In this document: positions 6,812 to 13,157 of the stretch, piece by piece
Layout of the letters: each line of letters begins with the position of its first letter
How positions within the stretch are numbered: the stretch's first letter is position 1
IMG/VR virus record: IMGVR_UViG_3300046524_000341
Span: 1 to 24,608 of that record
Source: a virus
Direction: 5' to 3' (one strand)
Length of the DNA: 24,608 nucleotides
Program-made: the position numbers and the translations under genes
The notes under the pieces: generated by a model
Seen by the model: only the letters and a program-made list of their open reading frames with translations
The model's database searches: none
Told to the model about the DNA's origin: nothing

Positions 6812-7257
6812 TCATGACCGAAGCAATGTGCAAAGGCAGCATGAAGCTCGGCACTGGATGCAGAAATTGCAGCCGCTGCGCCGAAGAGATCGCCGCGATG
6901 CCGGCCCAACCGGTGCAGGCTGACCAGTGGGACGAGAGCGTGCGTGGCCAGAAGATGTCCGCCGCCGCCGGCCGCGTGATCTTCAAATACCAGATGCCGG
7001 TGCTCGAAAGCTTCACGATGAAGTTGCCGATGGGAGCCGAGATCCTGCGCGTCGAGGATCAGGGCGGCATGTTCTGGATGTGGGCGCTGGTGCGCACCGA
7101 CGTTCCGGACGAAGAGCGCAAATTCCACTCCTTCAAGTGCGGCGGCAAAATCCCCGATGGGCTGAGCCTCAACTACGTCGGGTTCTGCGCCGTGTTCGTC
7201 CAAATGGAGCTTGGGCTCTACATCTTCGAGGAGGTTTCCTATGGGAAAAGGTCTTAA
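6808..7257 (+). CDS. DUF7352-like protein with N-terminal cysteine motif
   Basis: This 149-aa protein has two parts. Residues 1-30 contain CKGS, then C-x2-C-x2-C (GCRNCSRC), a possible small metal site. Residues 57-140 follow the DUF7352 pattern found in phages and bacteria: KYQMPVLESFTMKLPMGAEIL, then GGMFWMWALV and a late KCGG-KIPDG segment. The function of DUF7352 is unknown. ATGATCATG gives two possible starts (6808 or 6814); the first overlaps the phosphatase stop. Its 3' end overlaps the start of the next gene by 17 bases and contains that gene's GAGGAGG ribosome binding site. Confidence 0.75.
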   Translation: MIMTEAMCKGSMKLGTGCRNCSRCAEEIAAMPAQPVQADQWDESVRGQKMSAAAGRVIFKYQMPVLESFTMKLPMGAEILRVEDQGGMFWMWALVRTDVPDEERKFHSFKCGGKIPDGLSLNYVGFCAVFVQMELGLYIFEEVSYGKRS

Positions 7258-7897
7258 TCTTTACGGTATGTCGCCTCTCGACCTCGGTCTCGTCGATCTT
7301 TCGCCGGCCGAGATGATGTGCTGGCTCTATTGCCCGATCAAGCTTCCGGGGATGCAGGGCTTCGTGTTCCCGGACAACTTGTGGCAGTTCGTCGATATCC
7401 CACGGGCCGCGCAAGCCGACTTCATATCGATCGAGGGTCGCCCCCGGTGGCGGGACAGCTACGTCTACCTCACCGCGAAGACGCTCTACGTCTCCCCCGA
7501 GAGCCCAGGCAATCGTCCTGGTTGGCACTCGGACGGCTTCATGACCGACGACCTGAATTACATCTGGTCGGATCGCAGCGGCACTGAGTTCTGGAAGCCA
7601 AATTACGCGAGGTCTTTCACACTGGACCATCAGCTGTCGTTGTCGGAAATGGAGCAGGCCGTCGCGAACGAGCCGATGATCGTGACCTATCCGGATAAGC
7701 ATCTGCTGCGCCTGGATGAGTTCGTAATCCATCGCGTCGCGCGGCAGTCGCCGGGCATGCGGACCTTCGTGAAGGTCTCGGTGTCGACAAACCCGTACAA
7801 CCTGATCGGCAACTCGATCAACCACGGCATGCCAACTGGCTGGACCTACTCACCCCGCGCCTCAGAGCGCAACCACACCTCAGCGGAGAAGCACTGA
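7241..7897 (+). CDS. conserved phage protein, possible 2OG-Fe(II) oxygenase fold
   Basis: This gene starts at the ATG at 7241, six bases after GAGGAGG, and encodes 218 aa. I do not recognise a named family by overall sequence. The spacing of key residues fits the iron-binding facial triad of 2-oxoglutarate/Fe(II) dioxygenases: H96-S-D98 in GWHSDGF, His164 in FVIHRVARQ, and Arg174 in MRTFVKVSVS ten residues later, where the family binds 2-oxoglutarate. If correct it would oxidise a base, nucleotide, peptide or small molecule. The stop overlaps the next ATG (TGATG). There is no signal peptide or membrane segment. Confidence 0.7.
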   Translation: MGKGLNLYGMSPLDLGLVDLSPAEMMCWLYCPIKLPGMQGFVFPDNLWQFVDIPRAAQADFISIEGRPRWRDSYVYLTAKTLYVSPESPGNRPGWHSDGFMTDDLNYIWSDRSGTEFWKPNYARSFTLDHQLSLSEMEQAVANEPMIVTYPDKHLLRLDEFVIHRVARQSPGMRTFVKVSVSTNPYNLIGNSINHGMPTGWTYSPRASERNHTSAEKH

Positions 7898-8298
7898 TGT
7901 CTGTCGAAAAGCTGAGGGAGGAACTGAAGGATGCGATCGAAAATCGCGGACTCAAAAGCATGGGGTTTTCTTGGGCCGATGGAGCCGAAAAGCTGACCCC
8001 AGACGAACGCGCCGCCGCCGTACTTGAATGGATGGCGGAGGCTAAGCGATGGGATGCATTGCCTGTTGAGGCGAAGATGCGGGAACAGATCAAGCAGTCA
8101 TATGAGCACCTGAGCAAGGTGATCGACTTCTGCAAGACCGACCTTCGCGCCATCACCGACGAGAATATGAAGGAAGCCATCAACCGTTCAAAAGTGTTCG
8201 GTGGCATCGAGCAGGCGATGCTCCTTCTGGGCAACTGGATCGATAACGATACGAAGAATGCCATACGCAATACGCGGCCGAAGAAAGAGGAAGTCTGA
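7897..8298 (+). CDS. 133-aa helical hypothetical protein
   Basis: The product is charged and mostly helical, without cysteine clusters, membrane segments or a signal peptide. Two amphipathic stretches, around residues 1-16 (SVEKLREELKDAIENR) and 60-95 (EAKMREQIKQSYEHLSKVI), could form coiled-coil contacts. It is joined to the genes on both sides by TGATG overlaps, so it is made in fixed proportion to the oxygenase-like protein and the second Nudix protein. No family is recognised and no function is proposed. Confidence 0.75.
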   Translation: MSVEKLREELKDAIENRGLKSMGFSWADGAEKLTPDERAAAVLEWMAEAKRWDALPVEAKMREQIKQSYEHLSKVIDFCKTDLRAITDENMKEAINRSKVFGGIEQAMLLLGNWIDNDTKNAIRNTRPKKEEV

Positions 8299-8708
8299 TG
8301 TACCAGGTTGAATATCGCAACAATCCAACCGTCTGCTGCGTGCTGCAGCCATATGACGGCAACGGACTCGTGCTGATCCGGCGCGGACTCGAAGACGGCT
8401 ACGGCAAGCTGGCACTGCCCGGCGGCTTCCAGAACTTCGGCGAGAGCATGTACACGGCGGCGGCGCGTGAGCTGAAGGAAGAGACCGGCCTCATCATCAC
8501 GGAGCGCGATCTATTCCTAGCCTATGGCGCGACCGACGAGTTTTGCCACAACGTCCTGTTCTTCCAGAATCTGGATACGGTCGGGCCAACTGGCTTCATC
8601 CATGACGAAGAAATCCTCGAAGTCCTGGTGGTGAAGGAGACGCCGCCGATCGACGAGATCGCCTACCCGATGCATGCGGTGGCAATCGCCCGTTTCCTAG
8701 GGAGGTGA
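8298..8708 (+). CDS. Nudix hydrolase (second copy)
   Basis: This 136-aa protein has a complete Nudix box from Gly43 (GGFQNFGE, Glu49) through R57-E-L-K-EE-T-G64-L. The preceding GKLALPGGF is the common lead-in of bacterial ADP-ribose or NMN-type Nudix enzymes, in contrast to the GRLNGIGGKM lead-in of the first copy. The two copies are clearly different branches and not a recent duplication. Substrate remains unknown; ADP-ribose, NAD-derived or modified dNTP substrates are all possible. It is placed directly before the DUF7831-like gene, which may handle a related ligand. Confidence 0.93.
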   Translation: MYQVEYRNNPTVCCVLQPYDGNGLVLIRRGLEDGYGKLALPGGFQNFGESMYTAAARELKEETGLIITERDLFLAYGATDEFCHNVLFFQNLDTVGPTGFIHDEEILEVLVVKETPPIDEIAYPMHAVAIARFLGR

Positions 8709-8710
8709 CC

Positions 8711-9121
8711 ATGAGACAGATCATATATCAGGACTGGATCGTGCGAAGCGATCTGCGAAGCAATCCCGATCGGATCTACGTCTTCGGCGACAACGTCGAG
8801 CGAGCGGGCTTCGGGGGACAGGCGAAGGAGATGCGCGGCGAGCCGAACGCGATCGGCGTAGCCACCAAATGGTCGCCCAGCATGCAGCCTCGCGCGTTCT
8901 TCGACGACACGGCGGAGTGCCGGCGGATCGTCGAGCAGGATTTGGCTCTGGTGAGGGCTGCGCTGGATCTCGGTCGCACCGTGGTGGTGCCTCGGGATGG
9001 TATCGGGTCCGGCTTGTCTCAGCTCGACCGCCGCGCGCCGCATCTGCTGCGATTCATGAACGACTGGTTCAGCCGCCAACAGCGGATGGCCGACTTGAAC
9101 GACTCTGAGGGGGTATGCTAG
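8711..9121 (+). CDS. DUF7831-like phage protein (FGDN family)
   Basis: This 136-aa protein shows the conserved pattern of a widespread phage family: IYVFGDNVERAGFGGQA at residues 22-38, MRGEPNAIGVATKW at 41-54, a D-x-A-E-C turn, and VVVPRDGIGSGLSQL near 91-105. The glycine-rich loops and the final 'DGIGSGL' loop are reminiscent of macro-domain and SLOG-type ligand pockets, so binding of ADP-ribose or another nucleotide is possible but not proven. The ATG at 8711 is chosen because GGAGG lies five bases upstream; a GTG two codons earlier is in frame. It follows the second Nudix gene by two bases. Confidence 0.75.
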   Translation: MRQIIYQDWIVRSDLRSNPDRIYVFGDNVERAGFGGQAKEMRGEPNAIGVATKWSPSMQPRAFFDDTAECRRIVEQDLALVRAALDLGRTVVVPRDGIGSGLSQLDRRAPHLLRFMNDWFSRQQRMADLNDSEGVC

Positions 9122-9130
9122 TCGGTCAGA

Positions 9131-9514
9131 ATGAAATTGTGCGTCCACTGCAATTTGCACCCAGTGCAACATAGAAACCAGCGCTTCTGCTCGCAGGAGT
9201 GCCGTATCGCTGCGCTACCGCACCGACCTTGCGAGCAGTGTGGAACGCCATTCCCTTTGAAAAACACCAAGACCCAAAGGTTCTGCTCGGTCCAATGCGC
9301 TGGTCTCAGCGTGAGCAGCGACCTTCCGACCCTGACCTGTGGTCATTGCTTGAAAAGCTTTCAAGGTGCTGCCGGCCGAAAGTTTTGCTCGACCAAATGC
9401 CAGGGTCTCGGATACGCGAAATCGCACGAGCGATCGAGGGCGACCTTGAATAAAGACACCCCGTTAAAACCGTCCAGGTTGACTTGGATGCTGGACGGAT
9501 CGGGAAATCGCTAA
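9131..9514 (+). CDS. triple zinc-finger (FCS-type) protein
   Basis: Three tandem zinc modules fill this 127-aa protein, each with a CxxC knuckle and a later (R/K)FCSxxC: cysteines 4/7/20/24, 34/37/52/56 and 70/73/86/90. All twelve cysteines are in place, so three zinc ions should bind. The repeated FCSxxC element is typical of treble-clef FCS/MYM-like fingers that touch nucleic acids or proteins. The C-terminal 35 residues are basic and probably unstructured. It may be a small DNA- or RNA-binding regulator; this is inference from the fold. It is separated by nine bases from the previous gene and has only a weak ribosome binding site. Confidence 0.8.
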   Translation: MKLCVHCNLHPVQHRNQRFCSQECRIAALPHRPCEQCGTPFPLKNTKTQRFCSVQCAGLSVSSDLPTLTCGHCLKSFQGAAGRKFCSTKCQGLGYAKSHERSRATLNKDTPLKPSRLTWMLDGSGNR

Positions 9515-9535
9515 AGGCCCCAGACGAGGAAATTC

Positions 9536-9952
9536 ATGATCAAGTCGATACTGTCCGCCGCCCTACTTCTGACATTCTGCCTGTCTGCCCAGGCAGAGCC
9601 AGCGAAGACCGTGCAGCCTGTGACCTGCGAGGGTCAGGCCGGAGCAGCGCACACGCTGATAGTTGGGAATTGCAGCTTCACTGGCGAACAGGCTGCAAAG
9701 GTCGATTCCGAATGTAAGGAAGACCAGCTATGCCGCGTTCGGGCAGCCGGATGGAATAACGGGCGCGGAATGTTCATCGTGACCAGTGTCTCTTCGGTGG
9801 AGAAAATTGACCGTCTAACGCCGCCACTTTCGACCCAGGAATTGTCCATGGCTCGCGCCTGCAAGGCTGGGAAACCATGCTCCCTCACATGCAACAGGGC
9901 ACATGACGCAGGCAGGGACGATCTGATCCGTGCCGGCGCATGTGCGGAATGA
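9536..9952 (+). CDS. exported eight-cysteine protein
   Basis: This 138-aa protein starts with a signal peptide (hydrophobic residues 4-16, likely cut after AQA at residue 20). The mature part has eight cysteines (31, 46, 60, 66, 109, 115, 119, 136), an even number that fits disulfides formed in the periplasm. It has no lipobox. A GAGGAAA ribosome binding site precedes the ATG. I do not recognise a family. It is the last gene of the rightward operon. Its stop TGA (9950-9952) directly abuts the stop of the convergent gene, the two making the palindrome TGATCA, so no terminator lies between the converging operons. An inhibitor of periplasmic host enzymes or of a second phage is a plausible role. 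Confidence 0.8.
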   Translation: MIKSILSAALLLTFCLSAQAEPAKTVQPVTCEGQAGAAHTLIVGNCSFTGEQAAKVDSECKEDQLCRVRAAGWNNGRGMFIVTSVSSVEKIDRLTPPLSTQELSMARACKAGKPCSLTCNRAHDAGRDDLIRAGACAE

Positions 9953-10201
9953 TCATGTCAGCTCGCGCAACGTCCCTAGTTCTACGCTGAGCGCCGCCCA
10001 CCATTCAAAGAGTCGGCGGACGTAATAGCCCCGCACGATCGAGATCATCGTGAACACCGCCACCATCCCAATGCTCTGCCACATATTCGGGTGCATCCCG
10101 AACAGCGGCAAGATCAGGAAGTTGGTGAAGATCGAGATGATGAAAGCAATCGCATTGCTTGCGAGCGCCTCCACCAGCGACATCTTGCGGGTCTGAGCCA
10201 T
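9953..10201 (-). CDS. DUF7220-like two-helix membrane protein
   Basis: This 82-aa protein opens with MAQTRKMSLVEALASNAIAF. That, together with a second-half TMISIVRGYYVRRLFEWW, is the signature of DUF7220, a small membrane protein family common in phages of proteobacteria. Two hydrophobic segments span about residues 16-36 and 42-60. The function of the family is unknown. The start codon shares one base with the stop of the dNMP kinase gene, so both come from one leftward message. It is the last gene of that message. Confidence 0.8.
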   Translation of the reverse strand: MAQTRKMSLVEALASNAIAFIISIFTNFLILPLFGMHPNMWQSIGMVAVFTMISIVRGYYVRRLFEWWAALSVELGTLRELT

Positions 10202-10872
10202 CAGAGGCGAGCCAGGGCACGGCCGAACGCCACGTCGGCGTCATACACCCGCTTGGAACGGACGGGCGTCTGACGGTCTCCCCAGGCCGCTACAGCCTCA
10301 TCGAGATCGTCGTACATTGCCTGCACGTCGCCATCGTTGTGGATGATGAAGTCCGGATTGAGCCGATCGGTGCGCTCGGAGTCGTGGACGCCCCAGTAGA
10401 GCCCCAGCTTATCGAACAGGAACTCGCCGAACTTGCCCCACTTGAACTTCGCCGGCCGTGTACCCGGGCGCTTGATCAGGATGGTGAAGCCCTTGAGCGA
10501 CCGGATCGCAGCTTCCTCGTTCGGGAATCGCACGCTGTCGTTCATGACGTTGTCGTTCGGGCCGACGCCGCGCGCCCAGGTGTTCGCCCACAGGTCCGGG
10601 TTGATTAGCTCGCGGCCCCACTCGGTGCCGATCGTGATCTGGGCATAGCGGGACGTGACCCCGAGTTCGGGGATCAGGCTCTCCTTCAGATCGCCGGTCA
10701 GATACCGGGTGATCATGTCGGACGACATGCCGTTGGCCTGCAGCAGCGCCGCGAGCATGGCACGCAGCGGCTCGGCGATGTGCTTGCGCTCGAAGCTGTA
10801 CTTTTTTTCGAGGTAAAGGGCGGCGGTAGTCTTGCCGGCCTGGGCGAACCCAGACAATCCGATGGCGCTCAT
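10201..10872 (-). CDS. deoxynucleoside monophosphate kinase
   Basis: The 223-aa product has a Walker A loop GFAQAGKTT at residues 8-16 and a phage dNMP-kinase layout: a HIAEPLRAMLAALL helix, TEWGRELINPDLWANTW around residue 90-105, a VNDVR-like 'MNDSVRFPNE' segment near 110-120, and IIHNDGD near 178-184. These enzymes phosphorylate dNMPs to dNDPs for DNA synthesis, as T4 gp1 and related kinases do. I start it at the second ATG (10872), because GGAG lies nine bases before it and only three before the first ATG (10878). It complements the dCMP deaminase of the other operon but is transcribed in the leftward direction after the A1-like gene. Confidence 0.88.
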   Translation of the reverse strand: MSAIGLSGFAQAGKTTAALYLEKKYSFERKHIAEPLRAMLAALLQANGMSSDMITRYLTGDLKESLIPELGVTSRYAQITIGTEWGRELINPDLWANTWARGVGPNDNVMNDSVRFPNEEAAIRSLKGFTILIKRPGTRPAKFKWGKFGEFLFDKLGLYWGVHDSERTDRLNPDFIIHNDGDVQAMYDDLDEAVAAWGDRQTPVRSKRVYDADVAFGRALARL

Positions 10873-10915
10873 TTGCATTCTCTCCTTTTTTATTCCAATT
10901 CGATCAAGCGTTAGG

Positions 10916-12871
10916 TCACGCCGCGACCAGCTCGGGGGCTGCGAGAGCCTCCTGCGGGCACCACTTGCCGTTCTGCAGGGTGATGAGGGTCCGTTTGCCG
11001 TCTGCGTATTGCAGGATATGCGTCACGGCCCAGCCGGACGCGCCCTTGTTGTAGCCGTGGCGCAGGTTCATCGCGCCGGCCACGTACACGCCGTCGAGGA
11101 TCTCGGGGCTGTGCTTGTCGCCGATCGACATCTTGCGGCCGACTCGTGCGAAGCCGGTCACAGTCCCCTTGGCGCCGTTCGCGCCGCGGAAGCCGTGGTT
11201 GCCGACCTCGATGCCGTCGATGGTGTGGCTGTAGCCGTCCACGCACCATTCGACCCTGGTGCCCAGATCGATCTTCTTGCGGACGACATTCTCCAGCAGC
11301 GAGAAGCGCGGCACCGGCAGACCGTTGTCGAGCGCGTAGGATCGCTTTTCGACGTTCTCCAGATAGGCGTCTTCCAGCTGCAGGCCGAAGCGCACGTTGC
11401 CGCCGTCGTTGCGGTACCGGCCCTCGCGGGCGTACTTCTCCAGTGCAATGTCGTGGTTGCCCTCGGCGACGATCACCTTGCGGTCTTCGCTCGACAGCAT
11501 CGACAGGATGTGGCCGCACTGGTCGACTTCATCCTCGACGCTATCGCGACCGCGGATGGCCATCTCGTAGCTGTAGGCATTGTCGTTGACGTGGTGGTGG
11601 TTCCGCGCCTCGTTGTCGAAGATGTCGTGGACCACAACGTTCTCCGGCTTAAGCTTGTAGAACATGCTGTTCTTCTCGGTCGAGACGGCCTCCAGGTTCC
11701 ACCCGAAGGTGGCCATGGCGTTGGCAGGATCGAGCTTTCGAACGTGCAGGTCAGCAATCGTCATCGCCCGGACGCGGTGGCCGGTCGTGACTTCGCCATT
11801 GGCGACGTGGCGATCGAGGTCGTAGAAAGCGCCGTCGTCACCAGCTGTGATCTGTCGGCAGAAGACATCGCCTTCGCTGTCGAACTGGACGACGACCGCA
11901 CCGATGATCTGGTGGAAGATCGATTTCACACCTGCCTTGCGCGGGATCACCTTGGGTCTCGTGACGCAGCCCGACGTCATCACCTGATGTGCCTGTACGG
12001 CGGGATCGGTGGACGGTACGCTCTTCAGCTGGCGCTTGGCATGCGGAAACACGGCCCAGCGGCCACGCGAATACGTCACCAGATCCGAAATCGGCGCCGA
12101 CGCGGTGGGCAGGGTGTTCATCTCGCCGGCGAACATGAAGTTGTTGCCGATCTTCAGCTGGCCGAAGCACAGATGCGGGATCAGCTCCTCGGCATAGGTG
12201 CGCGCCTGCGGGTCGTTCTCAGCCCACCATTGCGTCTCATAGGTGAACGGTCCTACGATGATCTCGGCCTTGATCCAGTCGGCATAGGCCTGGAGGTTTG
12301 CCCAGAACTCCTCGTGGAGCATGGTGTCGTTCTGAGCCGACGTGAAGATGAAGTTCTTGCCGCGAGCGTCGGCGATCGGCGCGACGCGCAGCGTGTCTTT
12401 CATCCAGGTGCGGGGCTTGCCTTCCTTCTCGACGTAGCGACCGGTCTTGCTGTTCCAGGCCTGGATCGTGGGGGAGTCGATGATGACGGCTTCCGGATTG
12501 ATGACCGGGTATTTCGATTTGGTGATGAGGGTGGTCACGTCGGCCGACAGGAGTTCAGCACGCTTGAGCGTGTTGCCTTCGGTGGACATAGCTTCACCTG
12601 CCTCGACGGACCCGAGGGTCACGGTGGCGGTGGCAGCTGGCGGCACGTAGAGGGACCAGTCTACGGCGTAGTTTTCGCGACGGAGCTGCTTGAGCGCTTC
12701 CTCGTTGCGGACCCAATTGGGATAGTTGATGCCTTCGCGGCGCTCGGCCGTCTTGGTGGCGGAGGCAAGCCCGCCGGTTTCACCCTGAGGGTGGTAGCCC
12801 ATCTTCAGCAGGTCTTCGATGACTTGCTTTCTTCGGATGCGCTCTTCGGTGGGAACAGGCGGCTTGGCCAT
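10916..12871 (-). CDS. T5 A1-like protein with metallophosphoesterase-type domain
   Basis: This 651-aa protein has an N-terminal helical region (about 1-60, with KQVIEDLLKMGYHPQ and INYPNWVRN) resembling an HTH found at the start of many phage 'A1-like' or 'DNA transfer' proteins. Residues about 370-640 carry spaced metal motifs of the calcineurin-like phosphoesterase fold: DLH near 375, HDIFDN near 415, GNHD near 472, GNHG near 558 and GDKH near 584. T5 A1 is a pre-early protein needed for host DNA breakdown and second-step DNA transfer. The resemblance is at the level of layout and motifs, so a nuclease role is inference. The gene has an unusual structured leader that includes its AAGAGG binding site. 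Its order after the lysis genes is surprising for an early function. Confidence 0.7.
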   Translation of the reverse strand: MAKPPVPTEERIRRKQVIEDLLKMGYHPQGETGGLASATKTAERREGINYPNWVRNEEALKQLRRENYAVDWSLYVPPAATATVTLGSVEAGEAMSTEGNTLKRAELLSADVTTLITKSKYPVINPEAVIIDSPTIQAWNSKTGRYVEKEGKPRTWMKDTLRVAPIADARGKNFIFTSAQNDTMLHEEFWANLQAYADWIKAEIIVGPFTYETQWWAENDPQARTYAEELIPHLCFGQLKIGNNFMFAGEMNTLPTASAPISDLVTYSRGRWAVFPHAKRQLKSVPSTDPAVQAHQVMTSGCVTRPKVIPRKAGVKSIFHQIIGAVVVQFDSEGDVFCRQITAGDDGAFYDLDRHVANGEVTTGHRVRAMTIADLHVRKLDPANAMATFGWNLEAVSTEKNSMFYKLKPENVVVHDIFDNEARNHHHVNDNAYSYEMAIRGRDSVEDEVDQCGHILSMLSSEDRKVIVAEGNHDIALEKYAREGRYRNDGGNVRFGLQLEDAYLENVEKRSYALDNGLPVPRFSLLENVVRKKIDLGTRVEWCVDGYSHTIDGIEVGNHGFRGANGAKGTVTGFARVGRKMSIGDKHSPEILDGVYVAGAMNLRHGYNKGASGWAVTHILQYADGKRTLITLQNGKWCPQEALAAPELVAA

Positions 12872-12982
12872 GGAACCTCTTGATGGCGGGGCTTTTGAGC
12901 CCGGGATACTGCCCCTCGACTACCACAGAATTTGCATTAGTGCAAATTCGAACGGCAAAACGAGGGGCAGAATCAAGAGGTT
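12872..12982 (-). promoter_or_regulatory. structured mRNA leader with nested inverted repeats
   Basis: This is the only non-coding gap longer than 100 bases in the leftward half. Read along the leftward message it holds four pairings. Helix a joins 12982-12972 with 12884-12874 (11 perfect pairs). Helix b joins 12970-12961 with 12918-12909 (10 perfect pairs). Helix c joins 12949-12941 with 12936-12928 (9 perfect pairs, loop of four). Helix d joins 12902-12898 with 12893-12889 (5 pairs, loop of four). Helices b and d would sit inside helix a, giving a multi-branched fold. The 3' strand of helix a contains AAGAGG, the likely ribosome binding site four bases before the ATG of the A1-like gene. 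The 5' strand begins inside the stop codon of the 56-aa gene, so ribosomes ending there would open helix a. The pairings are seen; the regulatory role is inferred. Confidence 0.65.
12928..12949. repeat. 22-bp palindrome, possible operator
   Basis: Arms GAATTTGCA and TGCAAATTC are perfectly complementary around TTAG. As DNA it looks like a dimeric regulator site in AT-rich sequence that stands out from the GC-rich surroundings. The 12-base word TGCAAATTCGAA at 12941-12952 is repeated at 2126-2137, and TGCATTAGTGC (12933-12943) recurs on the minus strand at 1936-1946 near the start of the membrane protein gene. It also forms the central helix of the RNA leader. Confidence 0.6.
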
Positions 12983-13151
12983 ACGGCTTTCGGACGGGCG
13001 TGATGGCGTGCAGGAACTCAGTCTGGTTCTGCTCGATGCGACCAAGCCGTTCGATGACGTTGAGGCCCCGATCTCGGACACCCAAGGTGAGGAAAATATC
13101 GATCAACACCAAAAAAGTGAGCACAATGAATGAGGCTGTTGCGTTCTTCAT
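12981..13151 (-). CDS. 56-aa single-pass membrane protein of the lysis cassette
   Basis: This short frame reads from an ATG at 13151, six bases after the stop of the preceding leftward gene, to a TAA at 12983-12981. The product starts MKNATASFIVL and has one hydrophobic segment at residues 7-24, then a charged, probably helical tail with ERLGRIEQNQTEF. That layout fits small holin-like or antiholin-like proteins and other single-pass phage membrane proteins. Tight spacing to the lysis genes supports a real gene. There is no strong ribosome binding site, so it probably depends on coupling to the upstream gene. Its stop codon lies at the 5' edge of the structured leader of the A1-like gene, which may tie the two together. 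Confidence 0.65.
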   Translation of the reverse strand: MKNATASFIVLTFLVLIDIFLTLGVRDRGLNVIERLGRIEQNQTEFLHAITPVRKP

Positions 13152-13157
13152 GAGGGG

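Noticed and set aside
9944-9958. TGATCA palindrome at the convergent gene ends considered as a regulatory site
   Set aside because: It is simply formed by the two abutting stop codons; six bases give no support for a binding site.
10832-12883. Long rightward open frame of 683 codons opposite the A1-like gene
   Set aside because: It mirrors the A1-like gene, which has conserved motifs and a leader. The antisense protein is low-complexity, rich in V, A, L, D and H, as expected from the reverse of a GC-rich gene.
12872-12982. Nested repeats considered as a replication origin, attachment site or insertion-sequence ends
   Set aside because: No iterons, target duplication or transposase or integrase gene is present, and the pairings line up with the stop codon of one gene and the ribosome site of the next, which fits an RNA leader better. 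A DNA-level role of the central palindrome remains possible.
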